Below, piece by piece: positions 25,841-33,403 of a stretch of DNA of 38,167 nucleotides. Below the pieces are notes generated by a model. That model was not told where the DNA came from. It worked only from the letters and a program-made list of their open reading frames with translations, and made no database searches. The position numbers and the translations under genes are program-made. Position 1 is the stretch's first letter. Each line of letters begins with the position of its first letter. The stretch covers positions 1 to 38,167 of the forward strand of contig UBXM01000037.1 in assembly GCA_900469445.1 (NCBI GenBank). Direction: 5' to 3'. Source of the stretch: Hyphomicrobiales bacterium. Its GTDB lineage: Bacteria > Pseudomonadota > Alphaproteobacteria > Rhizobiales > Rhizobiaceae.

Positions 25841-25861
25841 TGAACAAATGCGGAAAAAAAG

Positions 25862-26776
25862 ATGGATGAAATTGAAGGTGGTATTCTCTCCAGTATCGCG
25901 CCCTCGGCGCTGTCGCTGAAACTCACGCGCGCGACGATCAAGATGGAGCATTCGAGGACGTGGCGGATCGACAAGACAAACCCGGTCGAGGATTTCGTCA
26001 TCTGTCTGGAGGGTTGCGGTCACTATGTCATCGAGGGCGAGCGCCGGGTGCTGGAGCCCGGGGACGCGATGCTGATCCGACGGGGGCAGCGTTTCCGGGG
26101 CTGGAACCGCGGGACGACAATCTATAGGGGCATTGCCCAGCATTTCAGTCTGGACATTTACGGCAAGCACGATCTGATCGCGCAGATGCAGTTGCGTCCT
26201 CATGTGCGGCTGAAAAAATGGCCGCTCCTGGAGCCGCTGGTGCGACAATATCGCCAGACGGCGCCACCTTCCTCACTGACGCTGAGCCAGCATCATCTCT
26301 TCATGTATCTGCTCATCGCCTATATCGAGGATGCTTTCATCGGCTGGAATGACAGTGCGACATATCAGCCTGAAGGCACCGATGCGCTGGACCTTGCGGT
26401 GATGAAGGCCGTCGCGATGATTTCAGCCAACCCGCTCGATCCGGACATCGCGGAGCAGGCCGTGCAGGCGACGCCCTTCAATGCCGATTATTTCCTGCGG
26501 GAATTCAAGAAACGGGTCGGGCACACGCCGCGCAAATATCAGGAGCAGAAAAGGATGGAGCGCGCCATGCATCTGCTCGAGGCGGGCATGCCCGTCGCCA
26601 ATGCCGCGGCGGATGTGGGGTATGGCGATCCCTACTATTTCTCGCGCATGTTCAAGCGTGTCTTCGGGGTCAGCCCGCGCGCTCATGTCGCCCGGGTCAA
26701 GCGGAACCGCGACGGCGGATTGCTCCGCTTCGACGAAGCAGAGCAGAGCAGGTTGATGAATCTCGATACCTTCTAA
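25862..26776 (+). CDS. AraC-family transcriptional regulator
   Basis: This 304-residue regulator has an N-terminal cupin-like sensing domain (RRVLEPGDAMLIRRGQRFRGW near residues 60-80) and a C-terminal AraC DNA-binding domain with two helix-turn-helix units. The second ends in the family signature VGYGDPYYFSRMFKRVFGVSP. The ATG at 25862 opens MDEIEGG; the upstream purine-rich stretch GCGGAAAAAAAG is a weak ribosome site. It diverges from the oligogalacturonide operon and is the best candidate for its substrate-dependent activator. A role on other genes cannot be excluded. Confidence 0.88.
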   Translation: MDEIEGGILSSIAPSALSLKLTRATIKMEHSRTWRIDKTNPVEDFVICLEGCGHYVIEGERRVLEPGDAMLIRRGQRFRGWNRGTTIYRGIAQHFSLDIYGKHDLIAQMQLRPHVRLKKWPLLEPLVRQYRQTAPPSSLTLSQHHLFMYLLIAYIEDAFIGWNDSATYQPEGTDALDLAVMKAVAMISANPLDPDIAEQAVQATPFNADYFLREFKKRVGHTPRKYQEQKRMERAMHLLEAGMPVANAAADVGYGDPYYFSRMFKRVFGVSPRAHVARVKRNRDGGLLRFDEAEQSRLMNLDTF

Positions 26777-26788
26777 GTGGGTCACCGG

Positions 26789-27181
26789 CTATGCGGCGAG
26801 ATCGCCCGTCTTCGGTTCGCGGGGATCTTTGCCGCGCGGCTTGCCGTAGAGGCCGATATTCGTATCTCCCCAGAGTTTCAGCGACAGCAGGATCGGCTCC
26901 ATGCTGCGGCCGAGCGGCGAGAGGCTGTATTCCACCTTCGGCGGCACCTGGGCATAGACCTTGCGCTCGATCAGGCCATCGTCTTCCAGTTCGCGCAGCT
27001 GGTTGGTCAGCATGCGCGGCGTGACGTTGACGATGTGCCTGCGGATTTCGTTGAAGCGCAGCGTGCCGGAGAGAAGGTGGTAAAGCACGACCGACTTCCA
27101 TTTTCCATCGATGAGGCCGATGGCGGCTTCGACCGAGCAGCCGGGAGAGCAATCGAAACGGGAATGGCGGGCCTTTGCCAT
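26789..27181 (-). CDS. HxlR-family winged-helix regulator
   Basis: This 130-residue protein is a MarR-like HxlR-type regulator with a single winged helix (GKWKSVVLYHLLSG, RFNEIRRHI and TPRMLTNQLRELEDDGLI). Two cysteines, C11 and C15 (DCSPGCSVEAA), lie at the N-terminus, where thiol sensors of this family such as YodB and QorR carry their reactive cysteine. The ATG lies next to an inverted repeat that may be its operator. It diverges from a quinone-oxidoreductase-like gene, the usual pairing for this family, so sensing of quinones or other electrophiles is plausible. The proposed sensing is inferred. It converges with the AraC-type gene, 12 bases apart. Confidence 0.88.
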   Translation of the reverse strand: MAKARHSRFDCSPGCSVEAAIGLIDGKWKSVVLYHLLSGTLRFNEIRRHIVNVTPRMLTNQLRELEDDGLIERKVYAQVPPKVEYSLSPLGRSMEPILLSLKLWGDTNIGLYGKPRGKDPREPKTGDLAA

Positions 27182-27184
27182 AAC

Positions 27185-27202
27185 AGTATCCTTTTTGATA
27201 CT
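27185..27202. promoter_or_regulatory. Candidate HxlR operator
   Basis: AGTATC and GATACT form a perfect 6-bp inverted repeat around CTTTTT, beginning four bases upstream of the HxlR ATG. Dyads with TACT/AGTA-type half-sites are typical of HxlR regulators. Placement suits autorepression; the divergent oxidoreductase ATG is 95 bases away. Confidence 0.55.
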
Positions 27203-27296
27203 ACGTGCGGTTTTTGTGCGTATTGTTCATAATCGAATATAGCCCATTTTAGCTCCACATCAATCGACGTTCACTCGTCCAGCCAAGGAGCACATC

Positions 27297-28310
27297 ATGA
27301 AAGCTATCGGTTACAGGCAACCCGGTGCGATCGAACGCCACGACGCACTCGAGGATATCGAACTGCCCCGGCCGGTGCCGGCGGGCGGCGATATTCTCGT
27401 CGAGGTCGCAGCCGTTTCCGTCAATCCGGTCGACACGAAGATCCGGAAAGGCGTCAGTGCCGATGCCGGCCAGTGGAAGGTGCTTGGTTGGGATGCGGTC
27501 GGCAAGGTGGTGGAGACGGGGCCTGAGGCGAAGAGTTTCAAGGTGGGCGACGAGGTGTTTTATGCCGGCTCGTTGATCCGGCCCGGTGCCAACAGCCAGT
27601 TTCATCTGGTCGATGAGCGTATCGTCGGGAACAAGCCGAAGACGCTATCGAATGCGGAGGCCGCAGCCCTGCCGCTGACGGCGATCACCGCCTGGGAAAT
27701 GCTGTTCGACCGGCTGGATATCGCCAAGCCGGTGCCGGGGGCGGCAAACGCAATCGTCATCATCGGCGGTGCCGGCGGCGTCGGTTCGATCGCCATCCAG
27801 CTCGTGCGGGCGCTGACCGATCTGACGGTGATTGCCACCGCGTCGCGACCGGAGACGCAGGATTGGGTCAAGACGCTCGGTGCCCATCATGTGGTCGACC
27901 ACTCGAAGCCGATCGCGGAGCAGGTAGCCGCTCTCGGCATCGGCGCGCCAGCCTTCGTGTTCTCTACGACCGAAACTCATCGCCATCTGAAGGAGGTGAT
28001 CGAGTTGATTGCGCCGCAAGGCCGGTTCGGGTTGATCGACGATCCGGAAAGCCTCGATGTGCTCGGTTTCAAGCGGAAGGCCATTTCCATTCACTGGGAG
28101 CTGATGTTCACGCGCTCGATCTACGAGACCGCCGACATTGCCGAACAGGGCAAGCTGCTCAACGAGGTTTCACGCCTGGTCGATGAGGGCAAGATCCGCA
28201 CGACGGTGACCGAGACGCTTTCGCCGATCAATGCCGCCAACCTGAAGAAGGCGCATGCGGCACTCGAAAGCGGAAAGACCAGGGGCAAGGTCGTGCTCGA
28301 AGGTTTCTGA
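27297..28310 (+). CDS. Zinc-independent quinone oxidoreductase / alcohol-dehydrogenase-like protein
   Basis: This 337-residue enzyme is a medium-chain dehydrogenase/reductase. An N-terminal GroES-like domain (SVNPVDTKIRKG near residue 42, LGWDAVGKVVETG near 63) is followed by a Rossmann domain with GGAGGVGSIAIQLVRAL near residue 157. The usual catalytic and structural zinc cysteine ligands are absent, as in NADPH quinone oxidoreductases and the ZADH-like subgroup. It would reduce quinones or conjugated carbonyl compounds with NADPH. It is divergent from an HxlR regulator, so induction by reactive electrophiles is a reasonable inference. The ATG follows AAGGAG at good spacing. A hairpin terminator lies just after the stop. 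Confidence 0.87.
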   Translation: MKAIGYRQPGAIERHDALEDIELPRPVPAGGDILVEVAAVSVNPVDTKIRKGVSADAGQWKVLGWDAVGKVVETGPEAKSFKVGDEVFYAGSLIRPGANSQFHLVDERIVGNKPKTLSNAEAAALPLTAITAWEMLFDRLDIAKPVPGAANAIVIIGGAGGVGSIAIQLVRALTDLTVIATASRPETQDWVKTLGAHHVVDHSKPIAEQVAALGIGAPAFVFSTTETHRHLKEVIELIAPQGRFGLIDDPESLDVLGFKRKAISIHWELMFTRSIYETADIAEQGKLLNEVSRLVDEGKIRTTVTETLSPINAANLKKAHAALESGKTRGKVVLEGF

Positions 28311-28323
28311 GGTAGACTGAAGG

Positions 28324-28357
28324 GGCGGGGATGCCGTTGTTTGTCCGGCATCCCGCC
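28324..28357. terminator. Two-way hairpin between convergent genes
   Basis: GGCGGGGATGCCG (28324-28336) pairs with CGGCATCCCGCC (28346-28357), leaving one bulged G and a loop of about nine bases. It lies between the convergent oxidoreductase and xylose ATPase genes. There is no strong T-run, so termination may be partly Rho-dependent. Confidence 0.6.
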
Positions 28358-28373
28358 GCCTGTTCGCACCGTC

Positions 28374-29159
28374 TTATGCGACCTTCATCGCTCCCGGTCC
28401 GGGCACTGCACCCGGCGGCACTTTGCCGAGAATGATCATGCCGAGCACTTCGTCCTTGGTGACATCCTGGGTACGGGCATGGCCGACGACCTTGCCGTTC
28501 TTCATCACGAAGACGCGGTCTGCGAGGTCGAACACGTCATGGATGTCGTGGCTGATCAGGAAAATGCCGATGCCTTCGCGTTTCAGCTGCTTGATGAGAT
28601 CGCCGACCTGGGCGGTTTCCTGCGGCCCGAGTGCGGCGGTCGGTTCGTCCATGATCAGGATGCGGGCGTCGAAGAGGATGGCGCGCGCGATGGCGACCGA
28701 CTGCCGCTGACCGCCGGACAGCGCCTTGACCGGTTCCTTGAAGCGCCGGAAATTCGGGTTCAGCCGGCCCATCACCTCGCGCGTGTTGGCTTCCATTGCC
28801 ACATCATCCAGCGTGCCCCATTTGGTGCGAAGCTCGCGGCCGAGATAGAGATTGGCGGCTGCATCGACATTGTCGGCGACGGCGAGCGTCTGGTAGATGG
28901 TCTCGATGCCGTATTTCTTGGCGTCGCGCGGGTTCCTGATCTCGGCGGCTTCGCCGTTGATGAGAATGTCGCCGCCGTCGCGGCGATAGGCGCCCGACAG
29001 TATCTTGATGAGGGTCGATTTTCCTGCGCCGTTATGGCCGAGCACGGCAACGACTTCGCCGGGAAAAAGATCGATTGTGGCCTTTTCGACCGCGTGGATG
29101 CCGCCGAAGGAGATGGAAATGTCCTTCATTTCCACGAGCGGAATGTTCTGGTCCGTCAC
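28374..29159 (-). CDS. xylG: Xylose-type ABC transporter ATP-binding protein, single-domain
   Basis: This 261-residue ATPase has a single nucleotide-binding domain: Walker A GHNGAGKST at residues 41-49, signature LSGGQRQSVAIARAI near 147 and Walker B ILIMDEPTAAL near 167. In Escherichia coli XylG, RbsA and related CUT2 transporters, two such domains are fused (about 500 residues). The half-size form, known from rhizobial FrcA-type transporters, must work as a homodimer. The GTG start at 29159 has GGAG nine bases upstream. It follows the XylH-like permease by 15 bases. The xylose assignment rests on the XylF-like binding protein of the same operon. Confidence 0.85.
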   Translation of the reverse strand: MTDQNIPLVEMKDISISFGGIHAVEKATIDLFPGEVVAVLGHNGAGKSTLIKILSGAYRRDGGDILINGEAAEIRNPRDAKKYGIETIYQTLAVADNVDAAANLYLGRELRTKWGTLDDVAMEANTREVMGRLNPNFRRFKEPVKALSGGQRQSVAIARAILFDARILIMDEPTAALGPQETAQVGDLIKQLKREGIGIFLISHDIHDVFDLADRVFVMKNGKVVGHARTQDVTKDEVLGMIILGKVPPGAVPGPGAMKVA

Positions 29160-29174
29160 GATGGAAGTCTCCTC

Positions 29175-30503
29175 TTACTTGGCTCTGGAGCGGTAAACGG
29201 TGTCGAGCCACACGGCGGTGACGAGCACGATGCCGACGACGATGCGCTGGAAGGGCGTATCGATGCCGAGCAGGACCATGCCGGACTGCAGCGATTGCAT
29301 GACGAGAGCGCCGAGCATGGCTCCCGCAATGGTGCCCAGCCCGCCGCTGAGCGAGGTGCCGCCGATGACGGCTGCGGCGATCGTATAAAGCTCGTCGAGT
29401 TCACCCTGTGCATTGGTTGCGGCATTGAGGCGCGCGGTGGAGATCGCGGCCGCGATGGCGCAGAGAATGCCCATCAGGGCAAAGATCTTGACGGTCACCC
29501 AGCGGGTCTTGATGCCGGCGAGTTCTGCCGCTTCCGGATTGCCGCCGATGGCAAAGACGTAGCGGCCGAAGCGCAGGCGGGTGGCGATGAAGGTCATGAC
29601 GATACCGACCGCGATCGCCATCAGCACCGGAATGGCGATGCCATGCGGGATCTGCAACCCGCCTTCCGGCCAGGCAATGCCGTTCGCCTCGGCATAACGG
29701 CGGGCGATGTTGATCGGCCAATAGTAGGCATTGGCAACCATGACCGCGCCGATGACGGTGACGAAGCCGAGGCCGGCCAGCACATATTCGGCCCAGAGCG
29801 GACGGCGGGGGAAATGGAAACGCTTGCGCTGGTGGCGGGCGTTGATGATCGCGGCGACGATGGCAAGGCAGGCGATGATGCCGACGACCCAGCTCCAGGT
29901 TTCGCCGATCGATCCTTCGGCGCCGCCGCCCATCAGGCGAAAGCTCGGGTTCATCGGCGCCACCGTCTGGCCGCTGGTGACGAACCACGTGGCGCCGCGC
30001 CAGACGAGCAGGCCGCCAAGCGTGACGATGAAGGAGGGAACCGACAGGAAGGCGATGATGAAGCCGTGCAATGTGCCGATCAGCCCGCCGACGACGATGC
30101 CGCCGATCAGCGCCACGGCCCATATGGCCGGGTGATCGAAGCCGAGCAGCTGCGGCAGATACTGTGCCTGCAGCACGCCCATGATCATGCCGGTGAAACC
30201 GAGAATGGAGCCGACCGAGAGGTCGATATTGCGGGTGACGATGACGAGAACCATGCCGGTCGCCATCACTGCAACAGAGGCGGTCTGGACCGAGAGGTTC
30301 CACAGATTGCGCGCCGTCAGGAACAGGCCGCCGGTCAGGATGTGAAAGCCGATCCAGATGATCAGCAGAGCACCGATCATGCCCAACATGCGGGTGTCGA
30401 TCTCGGTGGCGCGGAAGAAACGCGCGACCGGGTTGCCTTCCGGCTTTGTCGTTGTGGTTGTTTCGGATGCATGGGGTGTCGTCGAATGCGTCATGTCGGC
30501 CAT
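29175..30503 (-). CDS. xylH: Xylose-type ABC transporter permease
   Basis: This 442-residue permease belongs to the CUT2 (RbsC/XylH) group and has about ten or more membrane segments. The MVLVIVTRNIDLSVGSILGF segment near residue 104 is a hallmark of the group. The length of about 440, longer than RbsC (about 320), fits XylH. The N-terminal tail of about 35 residues is polar and threonine-rich. Two ATGs at 30503 and 30494 are in frame, both with AGGA upstream, so the start could be either. It follows xylF after a 309-base gap filled by a palindromic mosaic element, which is unusual within a transporter operon. Confidence 0.87.
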   Translation of the reverse strand: MADMTHSTTPHASETTTTTKPEGNPVARFFRATEIDTRMLGMIGALLIIWIGFHILTGGLFLTARNLWNLSVQTASVAVMATGMVLVIVTRNIDLSVGSILGFTGMIMGVLQAQYLPQLLGFDHPAIWAVALIGGIVVGGLIGTLHGFIIAFLSVPSFIVTLGGLLVWRGATWFVTSGQTVAPMNPSFRLMGGGAEGSIGETWSWVVGIIACLAIVAAIINARHQRKRFHFPRRPLWAEYVLAGLGFVTVIGAVMVANAYYWPINIARRYAEANGIAWPEGGLQIPHGIAIPVLMAIAVGIVMTFIATRLRFGRYVFAIGGNPEAAELAGIKTRWVTVKIFALMGILCAIAAAISTARLNAATNAQGELDELYTIAAAVIGGTSLSGGLGTIAGAMLGALVMQSLQSGMVLLGIDTPFQRIVVGIVLVTAVWLDTVYRSRAK

Positions 30504-30812
30504 ATCCTGCCGTTCCTCATCGAATGTCTGGCATGGCAGGCTTTGGGCCAGCCGCGCTGGTATGCCGGGTCCCGCAAGTCCCCCTCTGGCCTGCCGGCCA
30601 TCTCCCCCACAAGGGGGGAGAAGACCTGCGGCACCCTCCTCGGTTCAATTGCAACTCGGCGGGTCGGCCGGCTTAAGCCCTCCCCCTTGTGGGGGTCCGT
30701 TAGGACGGGCAGACAAGTGGCTCTGCCCCGGGCAGTTTGGGAGGGGTCTTTCCGACAAGAAGAAACGACGCTGCATAATCCCTGCAGCGCCGGTCTCGTC
30801 AGCGGAAAAGCC
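30504..30812. repeat. Palindromic mosaic element between xylF and xylH
   Basis: This 309-base gene-free stretch holds a composite repeat at about 30579-30750. CTCCCCC (30602-30608) and GGGGGAG (30614-30620) form one hairpin, CCCCC (30682-30686) and GGGGG (30691-30695) form another, and the two hairpins are inverted copies of the same CCCCCACAAGGGGG unit. Outer ends GTCCCCCTC and GAGGGGTC are also inverted. The form fits rhizobial intergenic mosaic elements. No open frame with a ribosome site was seen. Confidence 0.7.
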
Positions 30813-31853
30813 TCACTTGCAGGCCGCGACCGAACCTGCCTTGACGCCCTGGCAGGCCTCTGCCTTGGTGATCCAGCCGGCATCGATGACGAGGTTGAGG
30901 TTGTCCTGGGTGATCGGCTGCGGCTTCAGGAAGACGGATTGCATCTTCTGCTTTTTCGGGCCGCCTTCGAAAACCTGTACGCCCTTGATCTCGGTGAGCT
31001 TCTTGCCGCCGGCGAGTTCAAGCGCGATTTCGGCGGCAGTTTTTCCGAGCTCGCGACTATCCTTCCAGACGGAAACCGTCTGGGTGCCGAGCGCCACGCG
31101 GTTCAGCGCCGCCTTGTCGGCATCCTGGCCGGAAACCGGCACGGAGCCTGCAAGACCCTGTGCGTCAAGGGCCGCAATGGCGCCGCCGGCGGTGCCGTCG
31201 TTGGATGCCACGACCGCATCGATCTTGTTGTTCGCCTTGGTGAGGAACTGTTCCATGTTCTTCTGGGCGTTTTCAGGCTTCCAGCCGTCGGTATAGGCCT
31301 CGCCGACATTCTTGATCTTGCCGCTGTCGATGGCTGATTTCAGCACTTCCATCTGGCCGGCGAAGAGGAAGTCCGCATTTGGATCGGATGACGAACCCTT
31401 GATGAAGACGTAATTGCCTTCCGGTTTCACCTTGAAGACGCCTTCCGCCTGCATGCGGCCGACTTCCTTGTTGTCGAAGGTGATATAGAAGGCGTCCGGG
31501 TTTTCGATCAGTCGGTCATAACCGACGACCGGGATGCCTTCGGCGGTTGCCTTTTCGACTGCCGGGCCGATGGCATCGCTGTCCTGCGCCAGCACGATCA
31601 GGGCGGTGGCACCCTGCGAGATCAGCGATTCCACGTCGGTCAGCTGCTTGGATGCGGATGACTGGGCATCGGCGGAAATATACTTGGCGCCCGCGGCGGC
31701 AAGCGCCTTCTTGATCGCAGCTTCGTCGGTCTTCCAGCGTTCTTCCTGAAAATTCGACCAGGACACGCCGACCATGACATCGGCGGCCATGGCTGCGCCG
31801 TGCATGGCAACAAGCATAGCCGTGCCGACCATCAGCTTGGTGATAGCTTTCAT
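30813..31853 (-). CDS. xylF: Xylose-binding periplasmic protein
   Basis: This 346-residue secreted protein closely resembles Escherichia coli XylF. Matching segments include ERWKTDEAAIKKALAAAGAK after the N-terminus, PVVGYDRLIENPDAFYITFD near residue 105, the KIDAVVASNDGTAGGAIAAL stretch near 210 and SGQDADKAALNR shortly after. The signal peptide is about 23 residues (MKAITKLMVG start, cleavage after AMA). The ATG at 31853 has GGAGGATAAG directly upstream, which decides the start; in-frame residues further upstream look non-coding. It heads the xylFHG operon and diverges from a ROK-type regulator. Binding of D-xylose is likely; a related pentose is possible. Confidence 0.9.
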   Translation of the reverse strand: MKAITKLMVGTAMLVAMHGAAMAADVMVGVSWSNFQEERWKTDEAAIKKALAAAGAKYISADAQSSASKQLTDVESLISQGATALIVLAQDSDAIGPAVEKATAEGIPVVGYDRLIENPDAFYITFDNKEVGRMQAEGVFKVKPEGNYVFIKGSSSDPNADFLFAGQMEVLKSAIDSGKIKNVGEAYTDGWKPENAQKNMEQFLTKANNKIDAVVASNDGTAGGAIAALDAQGLAGSVPVSGQDADKAALNRVALGTQTVSVWKDSRELGKTAAEIALELAGGKKLTEIKGVQVFEGGPKKQKMQSVFLKPQPITQDNLNLVIDAGWITKAEACQGVKAGSVAACK

Positions 31854-31942
31854 CTTATCCTCCTCCCGAGTAACGGTGGCGAAGCAACCTCCATTGCCTC
31901 TGTCCCCCACCAGATGGCCCGTCGAAAAGCAGCGTCTCGCTT

Positions 31943-31963
31943 TTTTCTCGACAGTCGAGAAAA
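31943..31963. promoter_or_regulatory. Candidate xyl operator, perfect 21-bp palindrome
   Basis: TTTTCTCGAC and GTCGAGAAAA flank a central A in perfect symmetry. The site lies 90 bases upstream of the xylF ATG, just downstream of a possible xylF promoter, and 92 bases from the divergent ROK gene. It is a natural site for the ROK-type regulator. Confidence 0.65.
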
Positions 31964-31978
31964 TTGATGTCAGAGAAT

Positions 31979-31992
31979 TTGACAGGTGTCAA
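31979..31992. promoter_or_regulatory. Palindrome carrying back-to-back -35 boxes
   Basis: TTGACAGGTGTCAA is a perfect palindrome that places a consensus TTGACA on each strand. On the plus strand TGCAGA follows after 17 bases (32002-32007), suiting a promoter for the ROK gene. On the minus strand CATCAA follows after 17 bases, suiting xylF. Both -10 boxes are weak, so this is a tentative divergent promoter. Confidence 0.45.
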
Positions 31993-32055
31993 TTCGGTCT
32001 TTGCAGACTATGGTTGCAGCTCTTCCGTTTTTCGCGCGGGCAGGGCGCGGAAGGA

Positions 32056-33291
32056 ATGGAACGGGTGCCGATCTCGGCCAAATCGAGCCCGGAACTGGTG
32101 CGCCAGCAGAACAGTTCGCTGGTGCTTTCGGCATTGCGGCGTCACGGGCGCATGGCGCATACGCAGATTTCCGATGCTACGGGTCTGGCGTCCGCGACGA
32201 TTTCGGCGATTACCGCCGATCTCGAGCGGGCGGGGGTGATCGAGCGGAGCGAAAGCCTCTCCGTTGCCGGGCGCGGGCGGCCGCGCGTGCTGTTTTCCCA
32301 ACGCCGGGATTACGGATATCTGGCGCTGCTCGTCATCGCCTCCGACAATATCGAATATTCGCTGGTCGATTATGCGGGGACCCTGCTCGACCGGTTTGTC
32401 GAGCCGCGAGGTGCGGGCGGGCCCGAGGCGTTTCTCACACAGGTTTCCGTGGCGCTGCGGCGATTGCTTACCCGTTCGCGTATTGGCCACGAGCAGTTGC
32501 TGCTCGTCTCGGTGAGCAGCAAGGGACTGGTCGATCCGCAACGGCCGGTGCTGGTCTGGTCGCCCGTTTTCGGCGCGCAGTCGGTCGATTTTTCGCGCGC
32601 CATGGAGCCGGGCTGGCGGGTGTTGCTGAACAACGAGACGCTTCTGGTGGCCGGAGCGCTGATGGATTGCGAGGAGAAGAGGCTGGCGACCGAGGTCGCG
32701 CCTTTTCGTGCCAGCGAAAGGCGGCTGGCGGCACTGTCGCTTGGCCACAGTATCGGACTGGGTATCGCACGCGCATCGGTTTCAGGGATAACGGAAATCC
32801 TGGCGCCGAATTTCGGGCATATGCTGCATGCGGCCGATGGCGGCCTTTGTCGCTGCGGCGCGCGTGGCTGCGTGGAGGCCTATGCGGGATTTTATGCGAT
32901 CCTGCGCAGCGCATTCGAAGTGCCGGCCGATACGGTGCCGGCGAAGTTCGTGCCGATCGCGGAAGTCGACAAGCTCGCGGTCAGGGCAAGGCGGGGTGGC
33001 CGACAGGCGGTTCGGGCTTTCCGGCAGGCGGGGCTTGCTCTCGGCAACGGCCTGTCGCGGTTGATCAGCCTCCATGGTCCGATGCCGGTATTCATTACCG
33101 GGCTTGGCAGCCGTTATTACGACCTTCTGGACGCAGGGCTGCGTGACGGACTGGCGGAAAGCCATGTCGTGCGGCTCGGTGGGATGCCGCAGCTCACCGT
33201 GGTGGCGGATGAGCCTTCGCTGGTGTTTGAGGGACATTTGTCCTGCGCCTTCGCCGTCGTCGACCAGGGGATCGTCGACCTGGCCGGTTGA
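32056..33291 (+). CDS. xylR: ROK-family transcriptional regulator, probable xylose repressor
   Basis: This 411-residue protein has an N-terminal winged helix-turn-helix (residues 12-70, with HTQISDATGLASATISAITADL) joined to a ROK domain. The ROK zinc motif is intact: GGLCRCGARGCVEAYAG near residue 270. The ATP-binding DxGGT motif of sugar-kinase ROK proteins is missing; the equivalent region reads VIASDNIEYSLVDYAG. It is therefore a regulator and not a kinase. The ATG at 32056 has AAGGA immediately before it, an unusually short spacing. It diverges from xylFHG and is the likely repressor of that operon; the symbol is by role and context. Confidence 0.82.
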   Translation: MERVPISAKSSPELVRQQNSSLVLSALRRHGRMAHTQISDATGLASATISAITADLERAGVIERSESLSVAGRGRPRVLFSQRRDYGYLALLVIASDNIEYSLVDYAGTLLDRFVEPRGAGGPEAFLTQVSVALRRLLTRSRIGHEQLLLVSVSSKGLVDPQRPVLVWSPVFGAQSVDFSRAMEPGWRVLLNNETLLVAGALMDCEEKRLATEVAPFRASERRLAALSLGHSIGLGIARASVSGITEILAPNFGHMLHAADGGLCRCGARGCVEAYAGFYAILRSAFEVPADTVPAKFVPIAEVDKLAVRARRGGRQAVRAFRQAGLALGNGLSRLISLHGPMPVFITGLGSRYYDLLDAGLRDGLAESHVVRLGGMPQLTVVADEPSLVFEGHLSCAFAVVDQGIVDLAG

Positions 33292-33364
33292 TCGCCGATA
33301 CAACGCATGTCGAGGCATCATGCTGACGAAGGCGCATCCGCCATCAGTCCGGTGCCGGTCACGC

Positions 33365-33388
33365 AAGGCCGGGCGGTCTATCGGCCTT
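33365..33388. terminator. Terminator after the ROK gene
   Basis: AAGGCCG (33365-33371) pairs with CGGCCTT (33382-33388) around a 10-base loop and is followed by a T-rich tract on the plus strand. It lies between the convergent ROK and dehydrogenase genes. Confidence 0.6.
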
Positions 33389-33403
33389 TCTGTTGCCTTG
33401 ACG

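Larger units (their letters stand above)
25650..25861. promoter_or_regulatory. Leader and divergent control region of the pectin operon
   Basis: This 212-base AT-richer gap separates the divergent permease and AraC genes. On the minus strand it holds two copies of CTGGAGGAGGAA (complements of 25789-25800 and 25712-25723). These resemble strong ribosome sites but do not precede the permease ATG. The first is followed by a seven-codon open frame. Near the AraC gene lies a near-perfect 22-bp palindrome (25819-25840). I could not place convincing -35 and -10 boxes. Confidence 0.5.

Noticed and set aside
28341..31337. A 998-codon open frame on the plus strand
   Set aside because: It runs antisense through xylG, xylH and xylF, which have clear families, signal peptide, motifs and ribosome sites. 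Its product is rich in D, G, R and H with no recognisable domain, as expected for a mirror frame in GC-rich DNA.
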